Source: CAZADA01 sp964636945
Lineage (GTDB): Bacteria; Pseudomonadota; Alphaproteobacteria; Caulobacterales; Maricaulaceae
Length of the DNA: 47,065 bases
Assembly (NCBI GenBank): GCA_964636945.1
Contig: CAZWVH010000016.1
Span: 1 to 47,065 of the forward strand
Reading direction: 5' to 3'
The notes under the pieces are model-generated. The model was given only the letters and a program-made list of their open reading frames with translations, ran no database searches and was not told where the DNA came from. Below are positions 33,908 through 43,172 of this stretch, one piece after another. Position 1 is the stretch's first letter. Each line of letters begins with the position of its first letter. The position numbers and the translations under genes are program-made.

Positions 33908-34660
33908 ATGAAAGCCATTCAATCGATTGTCGTTGCCGCATTCGCGTGCGCGTGTGCAAGCAGTGTGGAACCGCCCGCGGTTCACACAGTTCATTGGGAC
34001 TATGGGGATGAGGCCGGTCCCGATAATTGGGGGCAATTGGCCGCTGAGTTTTCTGAGTGTGCTGCTGGAGAAGAGCAGTCTCCAGTCAATCTTCCCAACT
34101 CGAATGCAACACCAACACCCGCCCCGGTCATCAACTGGAGCCGGGCGCGCCGCGCTGAGATCGTGAATAATGGCCACACCCTCCAGGTCAATGTTCAAAA
34201 TGCGGGGCATTTGTGGCTTGATGACAAGCGATATCGCCTTGCCCAGTTCCATTTCCATCACAATTCCGAACACACCATTGGCGGCGTGCGCTTCCCCATG
34301 GAAGCCCATTTTGTCCACGTGGCCGAAGACGGTGAATTGGCCGTTCTTGGTGTGATGATCGTTGCGGGGGAAGAAAACCCCACGCTCACCCGTCTGTGGA
34401 ATGTGGCGCCGAGCCGCGAAGGCCAAGCTCAGCTCGAAAATGCGATCGACCCGCGTTTGTTCTTGCCCAGCAACCGCAGCGCATTGCGCTATGAGGGCTC
34501 TTTGACCACGCCGCCATGCAGCGAGGGCGTCAAATGGGTGGTGTTGCGTCGGCCGATCACCGCGAACGCCCAGCAGATCTCCGCGTTTGCTTGGCTCTAT
34601 CCAAACAATGCGCGGCCCCTCCAGCCCTTAGGTGAACGCACTGTGGCGGCTGCGGAGTAG
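33908..34660 (+). CDS. Alpha-class carbonic anhydrase, exported
   Basis: A 250-residue enzyme that interconverts CO2 and bicarbonate. HWDYGDEAGPDNWG starts the domain (about 28-41), then EEQSPVNLP. Zinc-binding histidines are in QFHFHHNSEH (about 112-121) and EAHFVHV (about 132-138). SLTTPPCSEGVKW (about 197-209) holds the Thr and substrate pocket. The N-terminus MKAIQSIVVAAFACACASS is a signal peptide, with a cysteine that could make it a lipoprotein, so the enzyme acts in the periplasm. ATG 33908 is chosen for GGGAG 6 bases upstream. A single gene. Confidence 0.95.
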   Translation: MKAIQSIVVAAFACACASSVEPPAVHTVHWDYGDEAGPDNWGQLAAEFSECAAGEEQSPVNLPNSNATPTPAPVINWSRARRAEIVNNGHTLQVNVQNAGHLWLDDKRYRLAQFHFHHNSEHTIGGVRFPMEAHFVHVAEDGELAVLGVMIVAGEENPTLTRLWNVAPSREGQAQLENAIDPRLFLPSNRSALRYEGSLTTPPCSEGVKWVVLRRPITANAQQISAFAWLYPNNARPLQPLGERTVAAAE

Positions 34661-34667
34661 GAATTTC

Positions 34668-36104
34668 CTACCCCTCTAACGCCTCGCGGACATCGGCGGC
34701 GAACTGGCCAATGTTGAACTGGACGCCGCCGCTTTCATCATAGCCGCGCCGGACAATGACCAGATCTTCGCTGGGGATCACCACCACATATTGGCCGCGA
34801 TGGCCGGCTGCGGCGATGGTGTCGTCCGGCAAGCCCGCCACGCCGCCGAGCAGCCACCAATGCCCGCCATAGCCCCAATCGTCGGGATCATCGCCGCGCT
34901 GATGGGCGGGCGCGGGCGTGGAGACAAACTCCAGCCAGTCGTCTGGAAAAATGCGTTCGCCGGTCATCGGCTCCACGCCGTCATTGGCGTAGAGCACGCC
35001 GAGGCGCGCTAAATCTCGCGCTGTGGTCCAAACTTGGCTGGAGAGCACAAAATCGCCGACCCAGTCGGTTTCCGGGACGGTGTCATGCATGCCGATGCGA
35101 GCCAGAACACCCAAGATTCGCTCACTCACATGCGCTTTGTAAGCGTCCTCCGCCGTCGACCCAAGGCCGTATCCACTCACAGGCGCCACTGACAGACGGT
35201 GCACCGCCAACAGTGTGTCGTTGTTAGCATATCGCCAGCGTTTACCCGGTGCAGCTTCCAGTTCGGCGGCGTGGGATTGGTCATACACGCGCCCGCCGCC
35301 AAAATAGATCTCATCGGTTCGGCTGCCGGTGGGATCGGAGTTCAAACCGGACGACATGTGGAGCAAATGGCGAAGCGTGACCGCAAGCCGGGGGTCACCA
35401 TCGAACGTAGACCAAACGGAATACGCGGCCTGGTCTGAATCGAGAATGAGCCCTTCTGTGCGAGGTAACGCCGCCCCGATCACCGTCGCCGCAATCGATT
35501 TGGCCACCGACCAGGTGCGCTGTGAGACCTCAGGGCCGAAGCCGTCGGCGTAATGCTCAAAAACCAACTCCTTGTCCTTCACCACCACCACGGCGGATGT
35601 CAGCGCGCCCTCGCCATATGTGTTTCCATCGAAGGCGGTAAGGATCACTGCGCGCTCAAGCGATCCCACCATGTCGCTTTGTGGGAAAAACGGGATCTCT
35701 TCTTCCGGCGGTGTGAACCCAGGATCGGGCGGGGTCACGTCGCCCACGCTCGCCCCCGGCGGCAGTTGGAAACATCCAAGGTAAGGCCGCCATTGGGCAA
35801 TGCGTGGGGGGAAATCGTCGATCCATGTCACAGAGACCGTTTTGGCCTCCTCATCGATCACGGCTGCGGGCAATGTGGCCATGGGGCCGCGAAAGTCGGG
35901 ATAAATCCGCGACAGCTCATGGGCGTTGATCTGATCGACAGTGCGCCCCGCATTGAAATGGGCTGAGCATGTAAATGCCGCCTTATAGCCCGCAGCGTGG
36001 GACAGCTGTTGGCGTGTATACTCGAGCGCCTCATCGTCTTGACCCATGGCGGGCGCGCACACGACGCATAGGGCCGCCAATCCCCCTGCCAACCGATTGA
36101 TCAT
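34668..36104 (-). CDS. Beta-lactamase-fold serine hydrolase, exported
   Basis: A 478-residue protein with a signal peptide (MINRLAGGLAALCVVCAPAM). The catalytic S-x-x-K is in TWSVAKSIAATVIGAAL (about residue 202) and Y-x-N in WRYANNDTLLAVH (about residue 292). LRHLLHMSSGLNSD and GHRGQYVVVIPSEDLVIVRR are typical of class C-like beta-lactamases, esterases and D-aminopeptidases. The N-terminal 150 residues are an additional region without clear homology (YKAAFTCSAHFNAGRTVDQI, proline-rich linker). The activity is unknown; it need not be a resistance enzyme. The ATG has GGAGG 5 bases upstream. Confidence 0.88.
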   Translation of the reverse strand: MINRLAGGLAALCVVCAPAMGQDDEALEYTRQQLSHAAGYKAAFTCSAHFNAGRTVDQINAHELSRIYPDFRGPMATLPAAVIDEEAKTVSVTWIDDFPPRIAQWRPYLGCFQLPPGASVGDVTPPDPGFTPPEEEIPFFPQSDMVGSLERAVILTAFDGNTYGEGALTSAVVVVKDKELVFEHYADGFGPEVSQRTWSVAKSIAATVIGAALPRTEGLILDSDQAAYSVWSTFDGDPRLAVTLRHLLHMSSGLNSDPTGSRTDEIYFGGGRVYDQSHAAELEAAPGKRWRYANNDTLLAVHRLSVAPVSGYGLGSTAEDAYKAHVSERILGVLARIGMHDTVPETDWVGDFVLSSQVWTTARDLARLGVLYANDGVEPMTGERIFPDDWLEFVSTPAPAHQRGDDPDDWGYGGHWWLLGGVAGLPDDTIAAAGHRGQYVVVIPSEDLVIVRRGYDESGGVQFNIGQFAADVREALEG

Positions 36105-36134
36105 CACGACCTCCTTCACCTCATCGCCTGATGC

Positions 36135-36878
36135 TTAGCCAAAAACGGCGCGCAGGATTTCACTGGTGCGCTTGGCCGGATTGGCGCGGATCGCCGCCTC
36201 CTCCCGGCCCACATAGTAGAACAACCCATCTAAGGCGTACTCCACCCCATGATCCACCACTTCTTGCTGGGCGGCCGCGCCCAATGACGGCGCCGAGGGC
36301 ACAATGCGCAAGCGCGAGTCGAGTTCGTTCAACGTGCTGGTCAGGCCGACCGCCCGCACGGCGTCTTCCATGGGCGGGGTGAATAACCGCGTGAGTCGCG
36401 CCGTCGAGGTGCGTTGTAAATACTCGGTCGCCGACGTGTTAGAGCCGCGCACAATGCCGATGGCGTCATCGATGGTCATGGCGGTGATGGCGTCGACAAA
36501 GATATCGCGCGCCTCCGGCGCCGCGGTTTCTGCGGCCCGGTTCAGCTCCAGCTCGGCCTGATCGAGCAAGCGTGACAAGCCCAAGGGCGACAAATTGGAT
36601 TGCACGTCCGCCAAGACGCCAGGCAGTGGGATCCGAATTTGCGGATCGTTGAAGTAACCGCCATCGCGGCTCACCGTCGCCACCGCGGCGGTTACTCCAT
36701 TGTTGAGCGCGGCGCGAATACCTTCAGCTGCCTGTGCTTGGCTGATGCCAACGCCTGCCGCGCCGCCGGTGCTCCCAAGCACCTGATCGAAGATCGCCTG
36801 TTGTTCAGCCGTCGTGCACGCAGCAAGGGCCAAACCGCCAAACAGTGCGCCTCGGCGTGTCAAATTCACCTGTGTCAT
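36135..36878 (-). CDS. DUF4197 lipoprotein
   Basis: A 247-residue predicted lipoprotein. The N-terminus has twin arginines and a lipobox (NLTRRGALFGGLALAACTT), so it may use the Tat route before lipidation. The rest matches DUF4197: SQAQAAEGIRAALNNGVTAA, YFNDPQIRIPLPGVLADVQS, and TEYLQRTSTARLTRLFTPPM. VDHGVEYALDGLFYYVGREE closes the domain. The function of the family is unknown. It lies upstream of the serine-hydrolase gene with 30 bases between, so the pair may be one operon. Confidence 0.87.
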   Translation of the reverse strand: MTQVNLTRRGALFGGLALAACTTAEQQAIFDQVLGSTGGAAGVGISQAQAAEGIRAALNNGVTAAVATVSRDGGYFNDPQIRIPLPGVLADVQSNLSPLGLSRLLDQAELELNRAAETAAPEARDIFVDAITAMTIDDAIGIVRGSNTSATEYLQRTSTARLTRLFTPPMEDAVRAVGLTSTLNELDSRLRIVPSAPSLGAAAQQEVVDHGVEYALDGLFYYVGREEAAIRANPAKRTSEILRAVFG

Positions 36879-37013
36879 GTTACCCCCTTGGTTTTAGAGA
36901 CGGTATCGCGCTGGCGGCAAAAGCCAAAGCATGGATTTGTGATTCTTTCAGATTGCACTATTGACGCAAAGTACTTTTTATTACAAAGTCGCTTTGGGTT
37001 GGAGGGCAAGTGA

Positions 37014-38294
37014 ATGCTGACGGAACTATGTCGTGCGCGGGCCGTATTGAGCGCTTTGGCGCTGACGGTCACAGCGCTGAGTTCGGCCGCGGGACAAGCC
37101 GATCAAACGACCACATACACGAACGGCAAATGGTGGACAGGCGACGGATTTGAGGCCGGTGCACGGACAATTTGTGAGGGTGTCTTTGTCGCGCAGACGG
37201 ATGAGCCGCCCGATGATGTGATCGATCTTGGCGGCGCCTATGTCATCCCGCCGTTTGGCGAGGCGCATAACCACAATGTCGACGGCTCCAGCGGACCATT
37301 TGCTATTGAGACCATGAACCAGCGCTATCTGCGTGATGGCGTGTTCTATGTAAAAAATCCCAACGCATACGCGCCGAACGCCATGGCCATCCGCGACTAT
37401 GTGCGCCGTACGGACACCATTGATGCGTCATTTTCAATGGGTGGGCTCACCGCGAAGGGCGGCCATCCTGAACCCCTCTACGTCAATGTGCTCAGCCGCT
37501 ATTCCTATCCTGGCAAGACACGCGAAGACTTTGCCGGCCAGGCGTTTCACACCATAGCAACGCGCGCGCAGATCGCCACCGCCCTGGACACGCTTCAAGA
37601 TCAAGGCGCGGATTTTGTGAAGACGTATTTGCTGTTTTCGCAAGAGGAAGGGCGGGACGCTGATTTTCGTCGCGGCGATGGACTCAATCCCGATATCGTG
37701 AGGCGCATTGTGCGTCAGGCTCATGACCGTGGTCTGAAAGTGACCGCTCACGTTGAATCGGCCCAAGACTTTCGCGCAGCACTCGGCGCAGGCGTTGACG
37801 AGATCAACCATTTGCCGGGCTATGCCTGGCGCGCCGGTCAGACCGCCGACACTTACCGATTGAGTGAACACGATGCGCGCGCGGCGGCCGAAGCCGGCGT
37901 GGTGGTGGTGACAACCACAGTGATCACGCGGCAATTTTACTTGGGTCGCCCAGACGAATTGAACGCCGTCCAGGCGCTGCAAGCGGAAAATCTTCGAACG
38001 CTCGCCCAGGCGGGGGTATTGATCGCTATCGGCAGTGACGACTACATGCAAACCGCCCGGGCGGAGATCGAGAACCTGCGCGCCATCGGTGCGTTTGACG
38101 ATGTCACGTTGCTGAAACTCTGGATTGCCACGCCAAAGATAGCGATCTTCCCCGATCGTGCGATTGGTTGCCTGGATGTGGGCTGTGAAGCCAGCTTTCT
38201 CACACTCGCCGATAACCCAATGATCGCGTTTCCCGATAGTGACGACATCGGTTTGCGGGTGAAACAAGGCCATCGACTGGACTTGGGCGAATAA
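37014..38294 (+). CDS. Secreted amidohydrolase-family enzyme
   Basis: A 426-residue TIM-barrel amidohydrolase of the imidazolonepropionase/prolidase-like group. IPPFGEAHNHNVDG gives the first metal-binding H-x-H (about 83-85). DFVKTYLLFSQEEG holds a lysine that may be carboxylated (about 204). KVTAHVESAQDF and EINHLPGYAWRAG provide later histidines, and LIAIGSDDYMQT the catalytic Asp. A cleavable signal peptide (VLSALALTVTALSSAAGQAD) predicts a periplasmic enzyme. The likely substrate is a cyclic amide, dipeptide or lactone, unknown. The gene is single, divergent from the DUF4197 gene. Confidence 0.83.
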   Translation: MLTELCRARAVLSALALTVTALSSAAGQADQTTTYTNGKWWTGDGFEAGARTICEGVFVAQTDEPPDDVIDLGGAYVIPPFGEAHNHNVDGSSGPFAIETMNQRYLRDGVFYVKNPNAYAPNAMAIRDYVRRTDTIDASFSMGGLTAKGGHPEPLYVNVLSRYSYPGKTREDFAGQAFHTIATRAQIATALDTLQDQGADFVKTYLLFSQEEGRDADFRRGDGLNPDIVRRIVRQAHDRGLKVTAHVESAQDFRAALGAGVDEINHLPGYAWRAGQTADTYRLSEHDARAAAEAGVVVVTTTVITRQFYLGRPDELNAVQALQAENLRTLAQAGVLIAIGSDDYMQTARAEIENLRAIGAFDDVTLLKLWIATPKIAIFPDRAIGCLDVGCEASFLTLADNPMIAFPDSDDIGLRVKQGHRLDLGE

Positions 38295-38473
38295 AGTACG
38301 GGCCGCTAAGACATTTTTGCGCTAAAATCGATTGGCCTTAATCTGACTTATTCACTCGGTCCTTTGTCTTTGTTTTATGGTATTTGCAAATGTTCGGGCT
38401 GCTAAGAAACGTCGTCCAGCACTTTTCCTGAAAACGCTCTAGCGCCCCGGCGTCTTGCCGCTATAACGCGCTT

Positions 38474-39241
38474 ATGCCCGGCTTTGACGCGCTTTTTCCC
38501 AATGAGATTTCCGTCTCATTCGCCCTCATTTTGATTGCAATCAGCTTTGTCACATCGGCGGTGACGGGCGCGTTCGGCGTTGGGGGCGGACTGATGCTGC
38601 TGGCGGTGATGGCTACCGGATTGCCATTAGCCACAGTGATTCCCGTCCATGGCGTTGTGCAATGCGGGTCCAATATTGGCCGCACGGGCCTGTTGTGGCG
38701 TCACATTCAATGGCGTTTGGTGGTTTTGTTGACGATGAGCGCGGCAATTGGCGCAGTGCTTGGCGGACTATTTGTGGTTGCAGCCCCCGATGCAGTGCTG
38801 CGCTTTGGCGTTGCCGCATTTGTAGTCTTTATGGTCTGGGGCCCCAAGCCGCTGATGCCCGGCCAATCTGACGCCGGGATGGCGGTGGGCGGCGGGGTCG
38901 CTGGCTTGCTGACCATGTTGTTCGGCGCCACCGGGCCTTTCGTCGCCGCGCTGCTGTCTCATCGCGATCTGGAGCGACGGCAACTGTCCGGCACGTTCTC
39001 GGCCACCATGTCCGCGCACCACTTCGTCAAGATCGGTTTGTTTGTGGCGCTTGGTTTCGCCTTTGCCGCGTGGATTCCACTCATGGCCATGATGATTGCG
39101 ACCGGATTTTTGGGCACAATGGTGGGTGTGCGCATGCTCACCTCGTTTTCCGAACGATTTTTTCGACTGGCGTTCCGAATTGTGCTCACCGTGTTGGCCA
39201 TCAATCTAGCCGCCACCGCCGTGATTCGACTGTTGGGCTAG
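38474..39241 (+). CDS. TauE/SafE-family membrane permease
   Basis: A 255-residue membrane protein of about eight helices. SFVTSAVTGAFGVGGGLMLL and, in the second half, GVAGLLTMLFGATGPFVAAL carry the repeated glycine motifs of the sulfite/organosulfonate exporter family (TauE/SafE, formerly DUF81). Family members export sulfite, sulfoacetate or similar anions. No sulfur genes are adjacent, so the substrate is open. The gene ends in a 4-base convergent overlap with the ABC-like gene. Confidence 0.9.
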   Translation: MPGFDALFPNEISVSFALILIAISFVTSAVTGAFGVGGGLMLLAVMATGLPLATVIPVHGVVQCGSNIGRTGLLWRHIQWRLVVLLTMSAAIGAVLGGLFVVAAPDAVLRFGVAAFVVFMVWGPKPLMPGQSDAGMAVGGGVAGLLTMLFGATGPFVAALLSHRDLERRQLSGTFSATMSAHHFVKIGLFVALGFAFAAWIPLMAMMIATGFLGTMVGVRMLTSFSERFFRLAFRIVLTVLAINLAATAVIRLLG

Positions 39242-40842
39242 TCTTCGTCTTGACCGTCGTCGTCACCATCCAATTCGAAGACCCGCACCGCACGATCCAC
39301 GACCCAAACTTCATCCCACACAGGCTCAGCTCCGCCCTCGGCAAGCTTTGGCGCTGCAGCGATAATCGTCGCGCCGGTGGCGTCGGCCACCGCATGTATT
39401 GTCTCGGCAAACTGAGGATCGGCGGCGAGCGCGGGATCTGCAATAAAAATAACCCGCGGTTTGTGGGCGATCGCGCGCGCGAGCCGCAAGCGCGCGTCCA
39501 GGTCAGGATCCAGCGGATCGGCCGCCGGATCGAGGCGATGCTCTAAATCTTCGGCAGATAGATCCAATCCGGCCGCCAATGCGGCGGCCAATAATCGTTC
39601 GTCATTGGCATGGGAGACGCGCAAGCGCAAATTGGCGCGCACGCTGGCGCGAATGAGCGGCGCGTTTGGCGATACCCAGCCAATGCGGCGCGCCCGATCA
39701 CGAGGCTTGAGGTCGATCAAGGCTGAGCCATCAATGCGCACCGAAACACCGCCGCGCGCCATGGCGTCCACCACGCCGAAAGCCGCACGATTGTCGCCAT
39801 GGACAACGCCGACACTAACGCCCGGCGAAGCAGTGCGGGCGGACGTGTCACCATCGACGCTCACCTCAATCTCAGCACCTTCGCCGCGAGCGAATGGCGT
39901 TTCGCCTTCATGCCAGTCCGCGCGCGTGGCCTTTGCTTCCTCAGCCAAAATGGCCAATCTTTGACGCGCCGCCACATAGGAAAGATACCCATCCGCCGCC
40001 GCCACCAGCGCCAGGGCGGATGTCGTCAAAAGCCCGAGAGCGAACAGCATCGCGGTCCAGCCGCCAATCCCCACTGGCGATGCGATGCCAAGGGCGGCGA
40101 TTGCAACACCAAGCGGAGCAATCAAAGCCACGGGACTGCGAAGAAACTCCGTGATGCGCTTGCGTCGAACCGAGGCTTGGCGCACTTCCTCGCCGCGCCC
40201 CCGTGTCCGCCTGGCCGACCACCGGCGGGCGTCAAACCATGCCAGGCTGGGCGCGGCGACGGCGATATCGCCCACTTGGCTCGACACGCGTCCGCGCGCG
40301 CGGCGCAATGCGCGGGTGTTGCGATATAAAGGCGCCGCCAAAAGAGCAATCAGGACACACAGCACGCTGAGGCTGACCACGCCAAATATGGCGGCGGCGC
40401 CCCCAGCAACGGTATACAGCGCGGCGATGGCGGCGATGGCGTTAAAACCACCCACAACCAATGACGGGAGTCCAATGGATACCCAATCGCGCGCAGCGTT
40501 CACATCGCCTGTCATACGAACCGTGAGCGTGCCCAATCGACGCTGGCGGCGATTGCTGGCGACCACGGCGTGGTCCGCCAACTTGACACGCAGATCATTG
40601 GACCATCGCAATCCAAAGTCTTCGGCCGTAATAGCGCGCAACCAGCTTGATCCCGCGGCAATAACTGCAGCGCCCGCCAATGTGGCGATCACAGGATAAG
40701 CAGACAAAGAGCGCTCATCAGCGGTGAGCGCCAATCTGATCAACACTGTGACGGCAAACAACGCGAAAGCTTCGATCGCTGTATACACAACGAGGCGCAC
40801 AAAGGCGCCTCGTCGACCTGACTCAATGAGTTTGGGCGTCAC
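39238..40842 (-). CDS. ABC-exporter-like protein with degenerate ATPase domain
   Basis: A 534-residue half-transporter. Residues 1-300 contain about six hydrophobic helices in the order of an ABC exporter domain, with GTLTVRMTGDVNAARDWVSI resembling the coupling segment. Residues about 325-520 align with a nucleotide-binding domain, yet every catalytic motif is lost. Walker A reads VGVVHGDNRAAF (about 345-356); the Q-loop is IGWVSPNAPLIRASVRANLR; the signature is LDPDLDARLRLARAI; Walker B reads VIFIADPALAAD (about 465-476); the switch His is gone (TIIAAAPKLAE). The frame is intact and folds still look preserved. GTG 40842 overlaps the stop of the upstream NTPase gene by GTGA, so the two are translationally coupled. 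Confidence 0.82.
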   Translation of the reverse strand: MTPKLIESGRRGAFVRLVVYTAIEAFALFAVTVLIRLALTADERSLSAYPVIATLAGAAVIAAGSSWLRAITAEDFGLRWSNDLRVKLADHAVVASNRRQRRLGTLTVRMTGDVNAARDWVSIGLPSLVVGGFNAIAAIAALYTVAGGAAAIFGVVSLSVLCVLIALLAAPLYRNTRALRRARGRVSSQVGDIAVAAPSLAWFDARRWSARRTRGRGEEVRQASVRRKRITEFLRSPVALIAPLGVAIAALGIASPVGIGGWTAMLFALGLLTTSALALVAAADGYLSYVAARQRLAILAEEAKATRADWHEGETPFARGEGAEIEVSVDGDTSARTASPGVSVGVVHGDNRAAFGVVDAMARGGVSVRIDGSALIDLKPRDRARRIGWVSPNAPLIRASVRANLRLRVSHANDERLLAAALAAGLDLSAEDLEHRLDPAADPLDPDLDARLRLARAIAHKPRVIFIADPALAADPQFAETIHAVADATGATIIAAAPKLAEGGAEPVWDEVWVVDRAVRVFELDGDDDGQDED

Positions 40843-41909
40843 GCGGCGACGACGTTTTGCGCCCCTGCCACTGCGGTCAGCTCATGACGCCACGCCATGA
40901 GCGTGTCCACGTCTTGCAATTCCTTGCGGCCCAAACACGGGGTTCCGCAAACTTGCTGGGCTTCCCGTGTGGCCAAAGGCGACATGGTCAAGCATCCAGA
41001 CACCGCAAGAAGTCGAGCATGTTGGCTCACCCATTGGGCGCCCACAATCGCGGAGGCCGCGCTTTCAGCGGCATAGATGTAGCCGTCGGTCAGGTCTTCC
41101 ATCACCCGCGAACGCATCAACCATTGGGTTTCGGTTTGATAGAGGCCATCCGCGATTTCAAACACCATCACTTCAGCGCCCTCATTGATTAGGGCCTGGG
41201 CCAAAGTGCGCGCAACACGCTCGAGTTCAATCACGTCGGCTTTGTAGGTCGACACCAAGCCCGCATCGGTAAAGTCATACGCTGCGCACGCGCCAGCATC
41301 TCGCAAACGCCAGAGGTCGTTGCCCGATCCGGTGCCGGTAAGTTTCGCAGCGCCCACCGCCAATCCAGCGGCGCGATAACCACGAATGAGCGATACAGCC
41401 GTCTCGGTCTTACCCGCGTTCATTGAACCGCCAACGACGGTGATCGCCATGGGACGCGACACAATCCGGTCTGTCGGCGCAGCCAAACTATAAGAACGCA
41501 CATTGATCGGCTCGTCATTGTCATCAACGAACAAGCCAATGGGCTCAATGGCCGTCGCGTCGCGGACTTTGTCTGATTTTGAGCGTACAAGTGACGCAAC
41601 GCCGCCACTCGCCACCAAATGACACGGTCCCAAATCTGTGGGCATTTCTGCTTCATATTGGTCAGGCGCGTAGCGATCACCAAAGGCGACAATAATTTCA
41701 TCACCACGATACAGCTGCGACTTGCGTCCTGTGGTCAGCTCAATGCGTTGGTGATTGCCGACGCTGGCGATACGCGCCAACACCAGGTCACCCGAGCGTG
41801 GCCGACGCGCATCGGTCGACAGCTTGCGCAACACATCTTGGGGTACGTTACGAGTGGTGAAAGCACGCTTTGCGCGCGCCACACGGGCATTCTCAATGGG
41901 ACGAGGCAT
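40839..41909 (-). CDS. P-loop NTPase, MobB/BioD-like (SIMIBI type), unknown role
   Basis: A 356-residue protein. VVGGSMNAGKTETAVSLIRG (about 155-175) is a Walker A loop (G-S-x-N-A-G-K-T) of the kind in MobB and dethiobiotin synthetase. AAKLTGTGSGNDLWRLRDAG and VMVFEIADGLYQTETQWLMR follow, where the second resembles the acidic switch of these NTPases. The N-terminal 150 residues form a separate domain (GDLVLARIASVGNHQRIELT; RGDEIIVAFGDRYAPDQYEA), perhaps a beta-barrel. Weak likeness to DUF1611-type proteins exists but I am not certain. ATG 41909 has GGGGAG 8 bases upstream. The 3' end overlaps the pseudo-ABC gene by four bases. Divergent from an HDAC-family gene. Confidence 0.75.
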   Translation of the reverse strand: MPRPIENARVARAKRAFTTRNVPQDVLRKLSTDARRPRSGDLVLARIASVGNHQRIELTTGRKSQLYRGDEIIVAFGDRYAPDQYEAEMPTDLGPCHLVASGGVASLVRSKSDKVRDATAIEPIGLFVDDNDEPINVRSYSLAAPTDRIVSRPMAITVVGGSMNAGKTETAVSLIRGYRAAGLAVGAAKLTGTGSGNDLWRLRDAGACAAYDFTDAGLVSTYKADVIELERVARTLAQALINEGAEVMVFEIADGLYQTETQWLMRSRVMEDLTDGYIYAAESAASAIVGAQWVSQHARLLAVSGCLTMSPLATREAQQVCGTPCLGRKELQDVDTLMAWRHELTAVAGAQNVVAA

Positions 41910-42234
41910 CAAATTTCTCCCCTATCACGCCACCAGCGCATGGTTTTTCCAAATCCTTAGACAAACGCCACAGCGGCGCGTGGACACCATGAGCAATGCG
42001 AGTCAAAAAGGGCGCAAAAAAGGTTCAATTGTGTCATTTATGCGATTCGTTTGTATGCAACCGTTCAGATTTCTCTCAACTTAAGTGGTAATAAGACAAA
42101 AAAATGTCCGGCAAGTAATAAATGCGGCAACAATGCGACAATCAAGGCACGCGCCCAGTCATGTTGCGATGCAGCATCACAAACTTGGTGTTCAAGTGCT
42201 GGTCAGCAACATCGCAGTCGCCCATATCCCCGCT
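41910..42234. other. Divergent promoter region between NTPase and HDAC-family genes
   Basis: These 325 bases are AT-richer than the flanks and likely hold both promoters. CTTAAGTGGTAATAAG (about 42079-42094) resembles a CtrA half-site arrangement but not the full box. In-frame ATGs upstream of 42235 give sequence not expected for the HDAC fold. I see no other gene. Confidence 0.4.
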
Positions 42235-43161
42235 ATGCGCCCTCTCATCGTCCATCACCCCGCCTACACGGCTGTTGATCACGTCCCATCGCGGCACTTT
42301 CCCACGAAAAAATTTGGACGTTTGGTCGAGGTATTGCAGGAGGACGGAGTTGCGAACCGCGCCGAGATGGCTCTGCCCACACCAGCTGATGTCGCGACGC
42401 TCTCGCGCGCGCATGACGCTGATTATGTGAACGCGGTCGTGTCAGGCGAGCTTTCGTCCAAATTGTCTCGGCGCATTGGCGCCCCGATAACGCCAGCGAT
42501 AGTTCAGCGCTCTGTTGCAGCCGCGGGCGGGACGCTTTTGGCCGCGCGCTTGGCCTTAGCCCATGGCGTCGCGTGCAATACTGCAGGCGGTGGACATCAT
42601 GCAGATAGACAAGGCGGCGCCGGGTTCTGCATTTTTAATGATGTGGCGGTGGCGATTTTCGCGCTGTTGGATGACAGCAAAATTTCAAACGCCCTCGTGC
42701 TCGACCTCGATGTGCACCAAGGTGATGGCACGGCCCGCATTTTTGAAGACACCCCCTGTGTGCGCACCATATCTGTTCATTGCCAAGACAATTGGCCCCA
42801 TCGCAAAGCACAAAGCGATGTCGACGTGGGCCTGCCGGTGAATACGGGCGATGACCAGTATCTAAACGTCTTGTCCGATGTGCTGAGCCGGGAGCTCCGC
42901 CAAAGCTGGGATATTGTGTTTTACAATGCGGGCGTCGATCCACACCGCAATGACGCATTGGGACGACTAAAACTGAGCAATGAAGGGATTTTCGCACGCG
43001 ACCACATGGTGATCAGGACATGTCTGGATCTCCACACGCCAATAGTCGCCGTGATGGGCGGGGGCTATGACCCGGACTTGACGGCGCTCGCGCGTCGCCA
43101 TGCCCTACTTCACCGCGCGGTGAAGAGCACGATCACCGCTGGCGCTGATGTGATGCGGTAG
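42235..43161 (+). CDS. Histone-deacetylase-family deacetylase
   Basis: A 308-residue zinc hydrolase of the HDAC/AcuC/acetylpolyamine amidohydrolase superfamily. TAGGGHHADRQGGAGFCIFN (about 119-138) carries the tandem catalytic histidines, and LVLDLDVHQGDGTARIF (about 157-173) the zinc-binding Asp and His. The second zinc Asp is in FYNAGVDPHRND, and MGGGYDPD is the terminal active-site loop. Typical substrates are acetyl-lysine or acetylated small amines. The start MRPLIVHHPAY is chosen by family likeness; the ribosome site is weak. It is divergent from the NTPase/pseudo-ABC pair, a functional link to which is unproven. Confidence 0.9.
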   Translation: MRPLIVHHPAYTAVDHVPSRHFPTKKFGRLVEVLQEDGVANRAEMALPTPADVATLSRAHDADYVNAVVSGELSSKLSRRIGAPITPAIVQRSVAAAGGTLLAARLALAHGVACNTAGGGHHADRQGGAGFCIFNDVAVAIFALLDDSKISNALVLDLDVHQGDGTARIFEDTPCVRTISVHCQDNWPHRKAQSDVDVGLPVNTGDDQYLNVLSDVLSRELRQSWDIVFYNAGVDPHRNDALGRLKLSNEGIFARDHMVIRTCLDLHTPIVAVMGGGYDPDLTALARRHALLHRAVKSTITAGADVMR

Positions 43162-43172
43162 CTCGGCTGCTG

